NCBI RefSeq assembly: GCF_000454545.1
Contig: NZ_CM002139.1
Location: 1,830,056 to 1,894,055, forward strand
Direction of reading: 5' to 3'
Length of the DNA: 64,000 nt
Origin: Xanthomonas cassavae CFBP 4642
GTDB taxonomy: Bacteria > Pseudomonadota > Gammaproteobacteria > Xanthomonadales > Xanthomonadaceae
Part shown: piece after piece, positions 1 through 9,556 of the stretch
How the letters are laid out: every line of letters starts with the position of its first letter
How positions within the stretch are numbered: the stretch's first letter is position 1
Program-made: the position numbers and the translations under genes
Notes under the pieces: generated by a model
Seen by the model: only the letters and a program-made list of their open reading frames with translations
Told to the model about the DNA's origin: nothing
Database searches by the model: none

Positions 1-7
1 CGGTTCC

Positions 8-2548
8 ATGTTCATGTCCAACGCAACGTCCGCTCCCTCCGGCCAGGTGCACGTGCGCGGCGCGCGCGAGCACAACCTCAAGAACGTGGACGTGGACATT
101 CCACGCGATGCGCTGGTGGTGTTCACCGGCGTGTCCGGCTCGGGCAAGTCGTCGCTGGCGTTCGGCACCATCTTTGCCGAAGCGCAGCGGCGCTATCTGG
201 ATTCCATCTCGCCCTACGCGCGGCGCCTGATCGATCAGGTAGGCGTGCCGGAAGTGGATGCCATCGACGGCCTGCCACCTGCGGTGGCGCTGCAGCAGGC
301 GCGTGGCGCGCCAAGCGCGCGTTCGTCGGTAGGCAGCGTCACCACCATCTCCAATTCGCTGCGCATGCTGTATTCGCGAGCGGGGACGTACCCGCCGGGG
401 CAGGAGATCGTCTATGCCGATGGATTCTCGCCGAACACGCCGGCCGGCGCCTGTCCCACCTGCCACGGCCTGGGCCGCATCTACGATGCCACCGAGGCGA
501 CCATGGTGCTGGATCGCAGCCTGAGCATCCGCGAGCGCGCGGTGGCGGCCTGGCCGGGCGCCTGGCATGGACAGAACCAGCGCGACATCCTCACCACGCT
601 GGGCATCGATGTGGATGTGCCGTGGCGGACATTGCCCAAGAAGACCCGCGACTGGATTCTCTTCACCGACGAGCAGCCGGTGGTGCCGGTGTATGCCGGC
701 TACGACCTGGACGAGGTCAAACGCGCGCTCAAACGCAAGGAAGAGCCCAGCTATATGGGCACCTTTACCAGTGCGCGGCGCTATGTGCTGCACACCTTCG
801 CCACCACCCAGAGCGCGCAGATGAAAAGGCGCGTGGCGCAGTACCTGGTGAGCACGCAATGCCCGCACTGCGAGGGCAAGCGGCTACGGCGCGAAGCACT
901 GTCGGTGACCTTTGCCGGGCTGGATATCGGTGAATTGTCGCGGCGTCCGCTGGACGAGGTGGCCGAGTTGCTGCGTCCGGCGGCAGACGCCGACCTGCGC
1001 ACGCAGGGCAGGAAGAACGGCGCGGCCGAGCATCCGGAGCAGCGCATCGCCGCGCAACGCATCGCGGCGGACCTGCGCGCGCGCATCGCCGTGGTGCAGG
1101 CCTTGGGCCTGGGCTATCTCAGCCTGGAGCGCAGCACGCCCACGCTGTCGCCAGGCGAACTGCAACGGCTACGGCTGGCCACGCAGATCCGCTCGCAGTT
1201 GTTCGGCGTGGTGTATGTGATGGACGAACCATCGGCCGGCCTGCACCCGGCCGATGCGCAGGCACTGCTGGGCGCGCTGGATCAGCTCAAGGCAGCGGGC
1301 AATTCGGTCTTCGTGGTCGAGCACGAAGTGGATGTGATCCGCCACGCCGACTGGATCGTGGATGTGGGCCCTGCCGCAGGTGCGCATGGCGGGCAGGTGC
1401 TGTACAGCGGCCCGCCCGCCGGGCTGGAGACGGTGCAGGCGTCATCCACACGACGCTATCTGTTCGGCGCGCCGCCGCAGGTGCATCGCCATGCGCGCGA
1501 GGCAGGCGGGTGGCTGCAGTTGCGCGGCATCACCCGCAACAACGTGCGGGGCCTGGATGTGGATCTGCCGCTGGGTGTGTTCACCACGGTCACCGGCGTA
1601 TCCGGCTCGGGCAAGTCGTCGTTGATCAGCCAGGCGCTGGTGGAACTACTGGCGGCGCATCTGGGGCACACGCAGGTGGAGGAAGACGAGACGCTCGATC
1701 CGCTGGAGCGGGGCACCCAGGCGCCCGTGGATGGTGCGATCGTCGCTGGGCTGGATCAGGTGCGCCGCCTGGTGCGCGTGGACCAGAAGCCGATCGGGCG
1801 CACGCCCCGTTCCAACCTGGCCACCTATACCGGCCTGTTCGATCCGGTGCGCAAGTTGTTTGCGGCCACGCCCGCCGCGCGGCGCCGCCGCTACGACCCG
1901 GGGCAGTTTTCCTTCAACGTGGCCAAGGGCCGCTGCGCCACCTGCGAAGGTGAGGGCTCGGTATCGGTAGAGTTGCTATTCATGCCCAGCGTTTACGCGC
2001 CATGCCCCACCTGCCACGGCGCGCGCTACAACGCCAAGACCCTGGAGATCGAGCTGCGCGGGCACACCATTGCGCAGGTGTTGGAGATGACGGTGGAGCA
2101 GGCGGCCGGCTTCTTTGCCGACGACGCCAGCGTGCTGCGGCCGTTGCAGGTGCTGCGCGAAGTGGGGCTGGGCTATCTGCGGCTGGGCCAGCCGGCTACC
2201 GAACTCTCCGGCGGCGAGGCGCAGCGCATCAAGCTGGCCACCGAACTACAACGCGCCCAAAGGCGCGACACCGTCTACGTGCTGGACGAGCCGACGACCG
2301 GCCTGCACCCGTCCGACGTGGATACCTTGATGACGCAGTTGCAGGGGCTGGTGGAGGCAGGCAATACGGTAATCGTGGTTGAACACGATATGCGCGTGGC
2401 CGCCAGCAGCGACTGGGTGCTGGACATGGGCCCGGGCGCGGGCGGCGCCGGCGGCACAGTGGTGGTGGCCGGAACGCCGGAGCTGGTGGCGCAGCACCGT
2501 GGCAGCCGTACGGCGCCGTTCCTGGCGCAGGTGCTGGCCGGGAAATAA
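8..2548 (+). CDS. UvrA-like excinuclease ATPase (short UvrA2-type paralogue)
   Basis: A tandem ABC ATPase of the UvrA family, 846 residues, shorter than the roughly 940-residue housekeeping UvrA. The first ATPase shows Walker A (GVSGSGKSS, near residue 41), a CPTCHG zinc motif near 148, CPHCEGKR near 286, the signature [12 protein letters not shown] near 380 and Walker [11 protein letters not shown] near 402. The second half repeats this with GVSGSGKSS near 530, a CATCEGEG...CPTCHG zinc module near 643-672, LSGGEAQR near 732 and [10 protein letters not shown] near 757. Housekeeping UvrA recognises DNA lesions with UvrB. Short paralogues often lack the UvrB-binding insert and are linked to resistance to DNA-binding drugs, which is inference here. 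Starts are possible at 8 or 14; only seven bases precede the first, so the ribosome site cannot be judged and the frame is open to the window edge. Confidence 0.9.
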   Translation: MFMSNATSAPSGQVHVRGAREHNLKNVDVDIPRDALVVFTGVSGSGKSSLAFGTIFAEAQRRYLDSISPYARRLIDQVGVPEVDAIDGLPPAVALQQARGAPSARSSVGSVTTISNSLRMLYSRAGTYPPGQEIVYADGFSPNTPAGACPTCHGLGRIYDATEATMVLDRSLSIRERAVAAWPGAWHGQNQRDILTTLGIDVDVPWRTLPKKTRDWILFTDEQPVVPVYAGYDLDEVKRALKRKEEPSYMGTFTSARRYVLHTFATTQSAQMKRRVAQYLVSTQCPHCEGKRLRREALSVTFAGLDIGELSRRPLDEVAELLRPAADADLRTQGRKNGAAEHPEQRIAAQRIAADLRARIAVVQALGLGYLSLERSTPTLSPGELQRLRLATQIRSQLFGVVYVMDEPSAGLHPADAQALLGALDQLKAAGNSVFVVEHEVDVIRHADWIVDVGPAAGAHGGQVLYSGPPAGLETVQASSTRRYLFGAPPQVHRHAREAGGWLQLRGITRNNVRGLDVDLPLGVFTTVTGVSGSGKSSLISQALVELLAAHLGHTQVEEDETLDPLERGTQAPVDGAIVAGLDQVRRLVRVDQKPIGRTPRSNLATYTGLFDPVRKLFAATPAARRRRYDPGQFSFNVAKGRCATCEGEGSVSVELLFMPSVYAPCPTCHGARYNAKTLEIELRGHTIAQVLEMTVEQAAGFFADDASVLRPLQVLREVGLGYLRLGQPATELSGGEAQRIKLATELQRAQRRDTVYVLDEPTTGLHPSDVDTLMTQLQGLVEAGNTVIVVEHDMRVAASSDWVLDMGPGAGGAGGTVVVAGTPELVAQHRGSRTAPFLAQVLAGK

Positions 2549-2809
2549 GCAGGGCTGCGCCGGTTGCCGTCAAAGCAGGATGTTGTGCCTTCGACGCAGC
2601 GAGCCGGGTGCGTCTGCGCGGTGCGTACCGTCGGTGTGGTCGCGCGCGATGGCGCCGATGCATTACGTTGATGCCCTGCGTGGTCGCTGGCCGGTCGCTG
2701 TATCAACAGCCGGCGCGTGTCGCGATGGCGCCGCCGCCACCGCAATGCCCCGGCTCTGCAATCAAGCCCAACGCGCAACGCACGCAACGATTGTGTGACA
2801 TCGGCGCGA

Positions 2810-5095
2810 TCAGCCCCGCAGTTCGAATCTGCCGCTCACGCCATCGGCCTCGGCCGACGGCGCGATCCACACGTCGAACAGGCCTGGCTCCACGGTCGGC
2901 GTCAGTGCCTGACCGACGAACAGCAGGTTTTCGCGGCGCAGTTCGAACTGCACCTCGACGCTACCGCCGGCAGGCACCGTGACCTTGCGAAAATCCTTGA
3001 GTTCGCGCACCGGGCGGGTGACGCTGGCGGTGCGGCTGCGCACATACAGTTGCACCACTTCGTCTGCATCGCGACTGCCACGGTTGCCGATGCGCGCGTT
3101 GAGCTGCAGGCTGCCTGTGGCGGTCAGGTGCGGTGCGCTCAGGCGCAGGTTGCTGTAGTCGATGCGGCCATAGGTCAGGCCATGACCGAACGGGAACAGC
3201 GCCGTATTGGGCACGTTGCGGTATTGCGTGGTGTACTCGCTCCACACGGCCGGATTCGGACTGGGGCGGCCGCTGGGCGGATGCGCGTAGGTGTAGGGCA
3301 CCTGGCCTGCCGCATGCGGAAAACTCACCGGCAGGCGGCCGCTGGGCGCCTGTGCACCGAACAGGATGTCCGCCATCGCGTTGCCGGCCTGCGAGCCCAG
3401 GAACCAGGTGACCAGGATCGCTGCGCTTTGCAGTGCCGGGCCTTGTAGCGCCAGCGCCCGGCCGGTGCTGAGCAGCAGCACGACCGGGGTGCCGGTGGCC
3501 ACCACTGCTGCCAGCAACTGCTGTTGCATGTCCGGCAGGACTATCTCGGTCCGCGATTGCGCCTCGCCGGAATAGGTCATCGGCTCGCCGACTGTCAGCA
3601 GTACCACGTCGGCGGTGCGCGCGGCCTCCACCGCAGCCTGCACGCCGCCGGGCAGCGGCTGGTCGAAGCCGCACCCGTCCACCACCTGCAGCAGCTGTGG
3701 GTCGGTCATGGCACGAGCCACGGCCGCGGCCACGGTGTTATTACGGTCTTCCTGACGGAACATGCTCCACGGCCCGTCATGATTGGCCCAGTCGCGCGCC
3801 AGTGGCCCGATCAACGCGATGCGTTGGCCGCTGCGTTGCAGTGGCAGCAGTTCACGCTCGTTTTTCAGCAACACCACCGATTTGCAGGCCGCCTCGCGGG
3901 CCAACGCCAGGGTGTCTGCGCGGCGCTGCCGCGGCTGTGCCCGTGCAGGCTGGATGCGCCGGAACGGGTCGTCGAACAACCCCAATGCCGCTTTGAAGCC
4001 CAGCACCCGGCGCACCGAGGCGTCCAACCGCTGCATCGGCACCATACCCGCAGCCACCAGCGCCGGCAGGTATTGCAGGTACAGGCCGCTCTGCATGCTG
4101 ATGTCCACGCCAGCCAGAAACGCCAGCCGTGCCGCGTCGCGGTCGTCTGTGGCCACGCCGTGCGCCACCAGTTCCTGATCGGCGGTGTAGTCGGACACCA
4201 CCAGACCGCGGTACTGCAGCTCCTGCCGCAGCACCGTGTCCAGCAACCGGACGTTGGCCGTTGCCGGCACACCCGACAGCGCATTGAACGCGGCCATGGT
4301 GGTGACCGCGCCGGCGTCGAAAGCGGCCTGGAACGGCGGCAGATATACCTCGCGCAACGTACGCTCGGAGATGTCCACGCTGTTGTAGTCCAGGCCGCCC
4401 TCGGCTGCGCCATAGGCGGCAAAATGCTTGGGACAGGCCGCGAGCGCATCGGCATGCGCCAGCCCAGCCCTCCCCTGGAAACCATGTACGCGTGCCTGCG
4501 CAAACCGCTGCGCCAGCAGCACGTCTTCGCCGGCGCCTTCCACCCCGCGGCCCCAGCGGGCATCGCGGGCGATGTCCACCATCGGCGCGAACGTCCAGTC
4601 GATCCCGACCGCACTGGCCTCCATCGCTGCGGCGCGTGCGGTGCGTTGCGCCAGCTCCGGCTCGAAGCTGGCTGCCTCGCCCAGCGGCACCGGAAACACC
4701 GTGGCGTAGCCGTGAATCACGTCGGCGGCAAAAAACAGCGGGATTTTAAGCCGGCTCTGCATCGCCGCCTGCTGCAATTGCCGGTGCCAGAGCACGTTGG
4801 AGCCATTGAAGACCCCGGTCAGCCGCCCGGCGCGCGCTGCCGCCAACTGGGTGCGATTTGCAGTGTCGTTGCGGACCGGGTTGGCAACAATGGCCTTGTC
4901 GGTCTGCTCTGCCGAGGCAAACAGGCTGAGCTGACCGGCCTTTTCCTCCAGCGTCATGCGAGCAATCAGGTCTTCGATGAAGGCCGGTCCGCGCAAGGGA
5001 GGCGGCGGCAGCGCCCAACCGCTCGGGACCCGGCTGAGCACGGCCAGCGTGGCCACACCGCGGAGCAACTGTCGACGCGTTGGATGCGGGGTCAT
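2810..5095 (-). CDS. bglX: Glycoside hydrolase family 3 beta-glucosidase (BglX-like)
   Basis: A 761-residue GH3 enzyme expected to release glucose or other beta-linked sugars from oligosaccharides such as plant cell-wall fragments. The N-terminus MTPHPTRRQLLRGVA has a twin-arginine pair followed by a hydrophobic stretch, suggesting Tat or Sec export to the periplasm. The (beta/alpha)8 domain carries the conserved KHF segment (CPKHFAAYG, near residue 222) and the nucleophile segment VVSDYT (Asp near 303). The alpha/beta sandwich domain follows (VVLLKNERELLPL), and a fibronectin III-like domain ends the protein (VQLYVRSRTASVTRPVRELK). Length matches periplasmic BglX enzymes of about 765 residues. 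It converges on the UvrA-like gene. The exact substrate cannot be told from sequence. Confidence 0.9.
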   Translation of the reverse strand: MTPHPTRRQLLRGVATLAVLSRVPSGWALPPPPLRGPAFIEDLIARMTLEEKAGQLSLFASAEQTDKAIVANPVRNDTANRTQLAAARAGRLTGVFNGSNVLWHRQLQQAAMQSRLKIPLFFAADVIHGYATVFPVPLGEAASFEPELAQRTARAAAMEASAVGIDWTFAPMVDIARDARWGRGVEGAGEDVLLAQRFAQARVHGFQGRAGLAHADALAACPKHFAAYGAAEGGLDYNSVDISERTLREVYLPPFQAAFDAGAVTTMAAFNALSGVPATANVRLLDTVLRQELQYRGLVVSDYTADQELVAHGVATDDRDAARLAFLAGVDISMQSGLYLQYLPALVAAGMVPMQRLDASVRRVLGFKAALGLFDDPFRRIQPARAQPRQRRADTLALAREAACKSVVLLKNERELLPLQRSGQRIALIGPLARDWANHDGPWSMFRQEDRNNTVAAAVARAMTDPQLLQVVDGCGFDQPLPGGVQAAVEAARTADVVLLTVGEPMTYSGEAQSRTEIVLPDMQQQLLAAVVATGTPVVLLLSTGRALALQGPALQSAAILVTWFLGSQAGNAMADILFGAQAPSGRLPVSFPHAAGQVPYTYAHPPSGRPSPNPAVWSEYTTQYRNVPNTALFPFGHGLTYGRIDYSNLRLSAPHLTATGSLQLNARIGNRGSRDADEVVQLYVRSRTASVTRPVRELKDFRKVTVPAGGSVEVQFELRRENLLFVGQALTPTVEPGLFDVWIAPSAEADGVSGRFELRG

Positions 5096-5250
5096 GGGCG
5101 CTTTTGCGGGGTCGAAAGAGGAGATGCACTTACGCTAAAGCACCGCCGCCGCATGCGTGCCCGCGGAGTTCGCATTCAATGAGGTCGCTTCGGATACGCG
5201 CCGGTTTTTGCAACGCGTTGGTGACTGCGAATGCAGCAGGGACAATGCTT

Positions 5251-5282
5251 ACCGGCCCGACAGTGTGCGGTGTCGGGCCGGT
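5251..5282 (-). terminator. 12-bp perfect stem-loop after the molybdenum hydroxylase operon
   Basis: ACCGGCCCGACA pairs perfectly with TGTCGGGCCGGT across an 8-base loop. It lies just past the large-subunit stop codon in the direction of transcription. No T tract follows, so it may be a weak terminator or an mRNA 3-prime end stabiliser. Confidence 0.5.
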
Positions 5283-5322
5283 TGTGGTCTGGGAGGCGGG
5301 AGAAATCTCCGCGGCGAGCCGC

Positions 5323-7642
5323 TCAGTCGGCCATGATCTTCTCCGGCGTCATCGGCGTGCTGCGGATGCGCTTGCCGGTGGCGTGGAAGATGGCGTTGCA
5401 GATGGCCGCAGAGACGCCCACCTGGCCGATCTCGCCCACACCTTTTGCGCCCAGGCTGCTGACCACGCGGTCGTCTTCGTCGGCGAAGATCACCTCGATG
5501 TCGTGGATGTCGGCATTGGCGGACACGTGATACTGGGCAAGATCGTGGTTCATGAAGCGGCCGAAGCGGTGATCGGCCTGGGTGTGCTCGTGCAGGGCCT
5601 GGCCAATGCCCCAGACCACGCCGCCGATGATCTGGCTGCGCGCAGTGGTCGGGTTGAGGATGCGCCCCGCAGCGATCGCGCTGACCACACGCGTCACCCG
5701 CACCGTGCCCAGTTCTTCGTCCACTCGCACCTCCACGAACACGGCCCCGTGCGTGGCGCGGGTGTATTTGCGTTGCTTGAGCACATTGGGCAGCAGCAGG
5801 AACTTGTCGTCGATCTGCTCCCGTCCGGCGGCCCGCAACAGGTCCGGCAGGGCGATGGCACTGCTGGAGTCCGCGCGCAAGGCGATGTTGCCATCGGCAA
5901 ACACCACATCGTCCAGCTTGGCTCGCGCAAAGCGCGAATCGGGCAATGCCTGCGCCAGCCGTAGCAGCTGCGTACGCAATTTGCCGCACACGCCATCCAC
6001 GGCAGAACCTATCGTGCTCACGTGCGATGAGCCGCCCTCGATGGGAGCAACCGGCAAGGTGGAGTCGCCCAGCTGGAAGGTGACCTGTTCCAGCGGCAGG
6101 CCCAGCGCTTCGGCGGCGATCATCGTCATCACCGTAGGCGATCATCGTCATCACCGTATAGGTGCCGGTGCCGATATCGCTGGCGGCGCTGCTCACCACC
6201 AGGCGCCCGTCGGCATGCAGCACGGCATGCGCACGCGCGAACATCTGCATCGCATCCCATTGCCCGGTGGCCATGCCCCAGCCGACCCACTCACGGCCCT
6301 CCTTGCGCGCGCGTGGCTGCAGGGGGCGCTGCGACCAGCCGAAGCGTTCGGCGCCTTGCTGATAGCACTCGCGCAGCGCCTTGCTGGAAAACGGTTTGTC
6401 GTCGGCCGGATTGACCTCGGCGTAGTTCTTCAGCCGCAGCGCCAGCGGATCGATGCCCACTTCATAGGACAGTTCGTCCATCGCCACTTCCAGTGCATGC
6501 ATGCCATGGGTGGCACCGGGGGCACGCATGTCCATCGGGCTGTATTGGTCCAGGCTGACCAGGTTATAGCCCAGGTGCACGTTGTCGCAGGCATACAGTT
6601 GCCCGCTCCAGTTGACCACTACTTCGACGTAGTCTTCGATGCGCGAGGTTTCGGCGATGGCCTCGTGCCAGATCGCACGCAGCGTGCCGTCGCGGTCGGC
6701 GCCGAGCTTGAGCCGCTGCACGGTTTCCGGGCGGTGGCCGAAGGTGAACATCTGCTGGCGGGTGAGCACGACGCGCACCGAGCGATCCAGCAGGATGGAC
6801 GCCATCACCGCCAGCGCCAGCTGGTATTGCGGGCGTAGCCCTGAGCCGAACGCGCCGCCCACGTACGGATTGCGCACGGTCACCTTGCGCTTGCTCAGGC
6901 CGAACACATGCGAGACATACCAGCGGCTGTTCTGCGAGCCCTGGGTCTTGTCGTAGATGGTGAAGTGGCCGTCGTCTTCGCGGGTCACGGTGGAGGCGAA
7001 CAGCTCCATCGGGTTGTGGTGCTCCACACCGCTGTAATAGTCGGCCTGCACCTGGCAGGCGGCATCGGCGAAGGCGGTCTCCGGCGTGCCCTTGTCCTTG
7101 GGCGGCGGCGTGAAGCCGGCGCGCATGCCCTTGGGTTTGTGCGCCCGGTCCAGCTGTGTCATCAAATCGGTCTGGTGCGGTTCCTGCGCGTACTCCACCT
7201 GCACCAGATGCGCGGCATGCCGCGCCGCCTCGAACGTGTCGGCCACCACCAGCGCGACGGGCTGGCCGCTGTAGAGAATGACGTTGTCGTACAGCGGCCG
7301 GAACGGCGAGCCAGGCGGTGCGGTCATGTCCTTGTAGAACAGATCCATGCCGCGCATATGCGGGCGATTCTCATGGGTGACGATCTCCAGCACGCCGGGG
7401 ACCGCGCGTGCGGCCGCCAGGTCGAAGCCGACGATGGTGCCCTTCGCAATACGGCTGCTGACCACCACGCCATAGGCCAGGTCCGGCACCGGCCATTCGG
7501 CGGCATAGCGTGCCTGGCCGGTGACTTTTGCACGTCCATCGATGCGCGGCACACCAGTGCCGGTGGGGCGAAAGCCGGTGCCTCGATCGGCGACCGGTGG
7601 CGTCAACTCGGTATTGGATAGATCGGAGCTGCGTGCGTTCAT
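5323..7642 (-). pseudogene. Xanthine dehydrogenase-family molybdopterin-binding subunit, frameshifted (PaoC/YagR-like)
   Basis: Large catalytic subunit of a molybdenum hydroxylase, probably an aldehyde oxidoreductase of the PaoABC type. The N-terminal part (from 7642 down to about 6137, roughly 500 residues) has the family landmarks GQARYAAEWPVPD, GQPVALVVADTFEAARHAA, NPYVGGAFGSG and MRAPGATHGMHALE. The C-terminal part (about 6132 to 5323) continues in another frame with EGGSSHVSTIGSAVDGVCG and GAKGVGEIGQVGVSAA. The break is a perfect 22-bp tandem duplication at 6115-6158; removing one copy restores a single frame through TVMTMIAAEALGLP. As written, the ribosome would run on in the wrong frame to about 5249. 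The ATG overlaps the stop of the FAD subunit (ATGA), so the gene is the last of a coupled operon. The product is probably inactive unless the repeat reverts. Confidence 0.85.
6115..6158. repeat. Perfect 22-bp tandem duplication (two copies)
   Basis: Two identical, directly adjacent 22-bp units, 6115-6136 and 6137-6158, each beginning GGCGATCATC and ending ATCACCGTA on the plus strand. Because 22 is not a multiple of three, the second copy shifts the reading frame of the molybdopterin-binding subunit. Confidence 0.95.
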
Positions 7643-8703
7643 GGCGATTCCTCCAGCGCATGGGAGCGCCCGCGGCTGTCGATGCTGCCCTCGCGCGCGA
7701 CCTGGAGCGCGCGCACGATGGCGCGGCGTGCCAGCGGCAGCTTGAAGGCGTTGGCGCCCTGCGGCTGCGCGCCTTCCAGCAACGCGTCGGCCAGGCGCGC
7801 GAAACTGTCTGCGTTGGCGGGCAGGCCTACCAGCTGTGCTTCGGCCTCGGGCTTGCGCCAGGGCTTGTGCGCCACGCCACCCAGCGCAACGCGCACATCG
7901 CCAATGCTGCCGTCCTCGGCCAGATCCAGCGCTGCAGCAACCGATACCAGCGCAAACGCATACGACAGGCGCTCGCGGATTTTCAGGTAGGCGCTGTGCG
8001 CGACGAAACGCTGCGCCGCGGGCAGGTCGATATGCACGATCAACTCATCCGGCGCCAGCGTGCTGTCCAGCTCCGGGTGGTCGCCGGGCAGGCGGTGGAA
8101 ATCGGCGAATGCGATAGCGCGTTCGCCCGTGCGGCCTTGCACATGCACCACTGCATCCAGTGCAGCCAGTGCCACGCACATGTCCGATGGATGCGTGGCG
8201 ATGCAGTGCGCGCTGGTGCCCAGGATGGCGTTGTAGGTGGTAAGCCCGCCGATGGCCGAGCAACCGCTGCCGGGTGCGCGCTTGTTGCAGGGCGTGGCGC
8301 TGTCGTAGAAATACATGCAGCGCGTGCGCTGCAGCAGGTTGCCGCCATTGCTGGCCATGTTGCGGATCTGCGCCGAGGCGCCGGCCAGGATCGCCGCACT
8401 CAACAACGGGTAACGTGTTTCCACTTCCGGGTGGTAGGCGGTCTCCGCGTTGCGCGCGAGTGCACCCAGGCGCATGCCGCCATCGGGCTGTACGGTGATG
8501 CTGTCCAGCGGCAGGCGAGTGATGTCGACCAGGCTGCTGGGGCGCATCAGCTGCAGCTTCATTAGGTCGGTGAGATTGGTGCCGCCGGCAATCAGCCGGA
8601 CCGGCGCTTCCGACGGCACGGAGTGCGCCTCGTCGGCGCGCGGGGCGATGGCGGTGAGCGCTGCGTCGATGCTGTCTGCGCGCGCATAGCTGAGCGGGAT
8701 CAT
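7639..8703 (-). CDS. FAD-binding subunit of xanthine dehydrogenase-family enzyme (PaoB/YagS-like)
   Basis: A 354-residue FAD subunit that passes electrons between the iron-sulfur and molybdenum subunits. The start MIPLSYARADS gives a 4-bp ATGA overlap with the upstream gene and fits the family start. The FAD-binding loop is RLIAGGTNLTDLMKL near residue 36. A cysteine-bearing insert (TRCMYFYD, then TPCNKRAPGSGCSA) matches the extra [4Fe-4S] loop known from E. coli PaoB, which places this enzyme in the PaoABC branch rather than with ordinary xanthine dehydrogenases. The C-terminal CO-dehydrogenase flavoprotein domain is complete (SYAFALVSVAAALDL, VALGGVAHKPWR). Its partner catalytic subunit is frameshifted, so this subunit may have no function in this strain. 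Confidence 0.88.
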   Translation of the reverse strand: MIPLSYARADSIDAALTAIAPRADEAHSVPSEAPVRLIAGGTNLTDLMKLQLMRPSSLVDITRLPLDSITVQPDGGMRLGALARNAETAYHPEVETRYPLLSAAILAGASAQIRNMASNGGNLLQRTRCMYFYDSATPCNKRAPGSGCSAIGGLTTYNAILGTSAHCIATHPSDMCVALAALDAVVHVQGRTGERAIAFADFHRLPGDHPELDSTLAPDELIVHIDLPAAQRFVAHSAYLKIRERLSYAFALVSVAAALDLAEDGSIGDVRVALGGVAHKPWRKPEAEAQLVGLPANADSFARLADALLEGAQPQGANAFKLPLARRAIVRALQVAREGSIDSRGRSHALEESP

Positions 8704-9275
8704 GCCGGTACCGTCCCTGGTTCCCAGGTCTTGCCGGTGCTGTCGCTTGCCTGGCCGGATGCATCGAGTACATCCATCACCGCGTCGGTGATCTGCGGGT
8801 AGGCGCCGCAGCGGCACAGGTTGCCGCTCATCAACTCGCGCACCTGGTCGCGGGTATGCGCCTTGCCTTCGTTGAGCAGGCCGGCGGCGGAGCACAACTG
8901 GCCCGGTGTGCAGTAACCGCACTGGAATGCATCGCGTTCGATGAAGGCACGTTGCAACGGATGCAGTTGCTCGCCGTCGGCCAGGCCTTCGACGGTCGTG
9001 ATGTCGGCGCCGTCCTGCATCACGGCCAGCGTCAGGCAGCTATTGATGCGACGCCCGTTCACCAGCACCGTGCAGGCACCGCATTGGCCGTGATCGCAGC
9101 CTTTCTTGGTGCCTGTGAGATCGAGCCGGTCGCGCAACAGGTCGAGCAGGCTCACCCAGGCTTCGAGCTGCAAGTGATAGGGCTGGCCGTTGATGCGCAG
9201 GTTGACCGGGTAGGTCGGTGCGGACGTGGCGGGTGCCGATGCCGTGTCATGGGCGGTGGCGGGCGTGGCATTCAT
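8700..9275 (-). CDS. [2Fe-2S] subunit of xanthine dehydrogenase-family enzyme (PaoA/YagT-like)
   Basis: A 191-residue electron-transfer subunit carrying two [2Fe-2S] clusters. The plant-type ferredoxin domain has GCDHGQCGACTVLVNG with a later NSC cysteine. The C-terminal four-helix cluster domain has QCGYCTPGQ and GNLCRCGAY. The start at 9275 (MNATPATAHDT) precedes an Ala/Thr/Pro-rich leader with no twin-arginine motif, unlike E. coli PaoA, which is exported by Tat; so a cytoplasmic location is likely here. It is the first gene of the three-gene operon, whose members overlap by four bases. The 281-bp gap to the divergent DUF763 gene should hold both promoters. Confidence 0.88.
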   Translation of the reverse strand: MNATPATAHDTASAPATSAPTYPVNLRINGQPYHLQLEAWVSLLDLLRDRLDLTGTKKGCDHGQCGACTVLVNGRRINSCLTLAVMQDGADITTVEGLADGEQLHPLQRAFIERDAFQCGYCTPGQLCSAAGLLNEGKAHTRDQVRELMSGNLCRCGAYPQITDAVMDVLDASGQASDSTGKTWEPGTVPA

Positions 9276-9556
9276 GCGAACCCCGTGGCGATGGCTGAGG
9301 AGGGCCACCACCTTGACCGCGCTACGGTCAAGACAGGGTGACCACGCGGGCTCTGGAGCGATGCCTGACATGCTGTGATGCAGGCATCGTGCGGCGTTGT
9401 GACGGTGGCACGCTTGCGCGTGCAGGCATCGCGTGGTCACGCAACAGGTATAGCGCGAGCTGAATTCGTCAGCCACGCGGCTGAGCAATGTGCCGGCGTC
9501 CCGGCTGGTGCGACACCGCGCCGGTATCCTTGCAAGATGAGAACAAGGTGTCAGCA

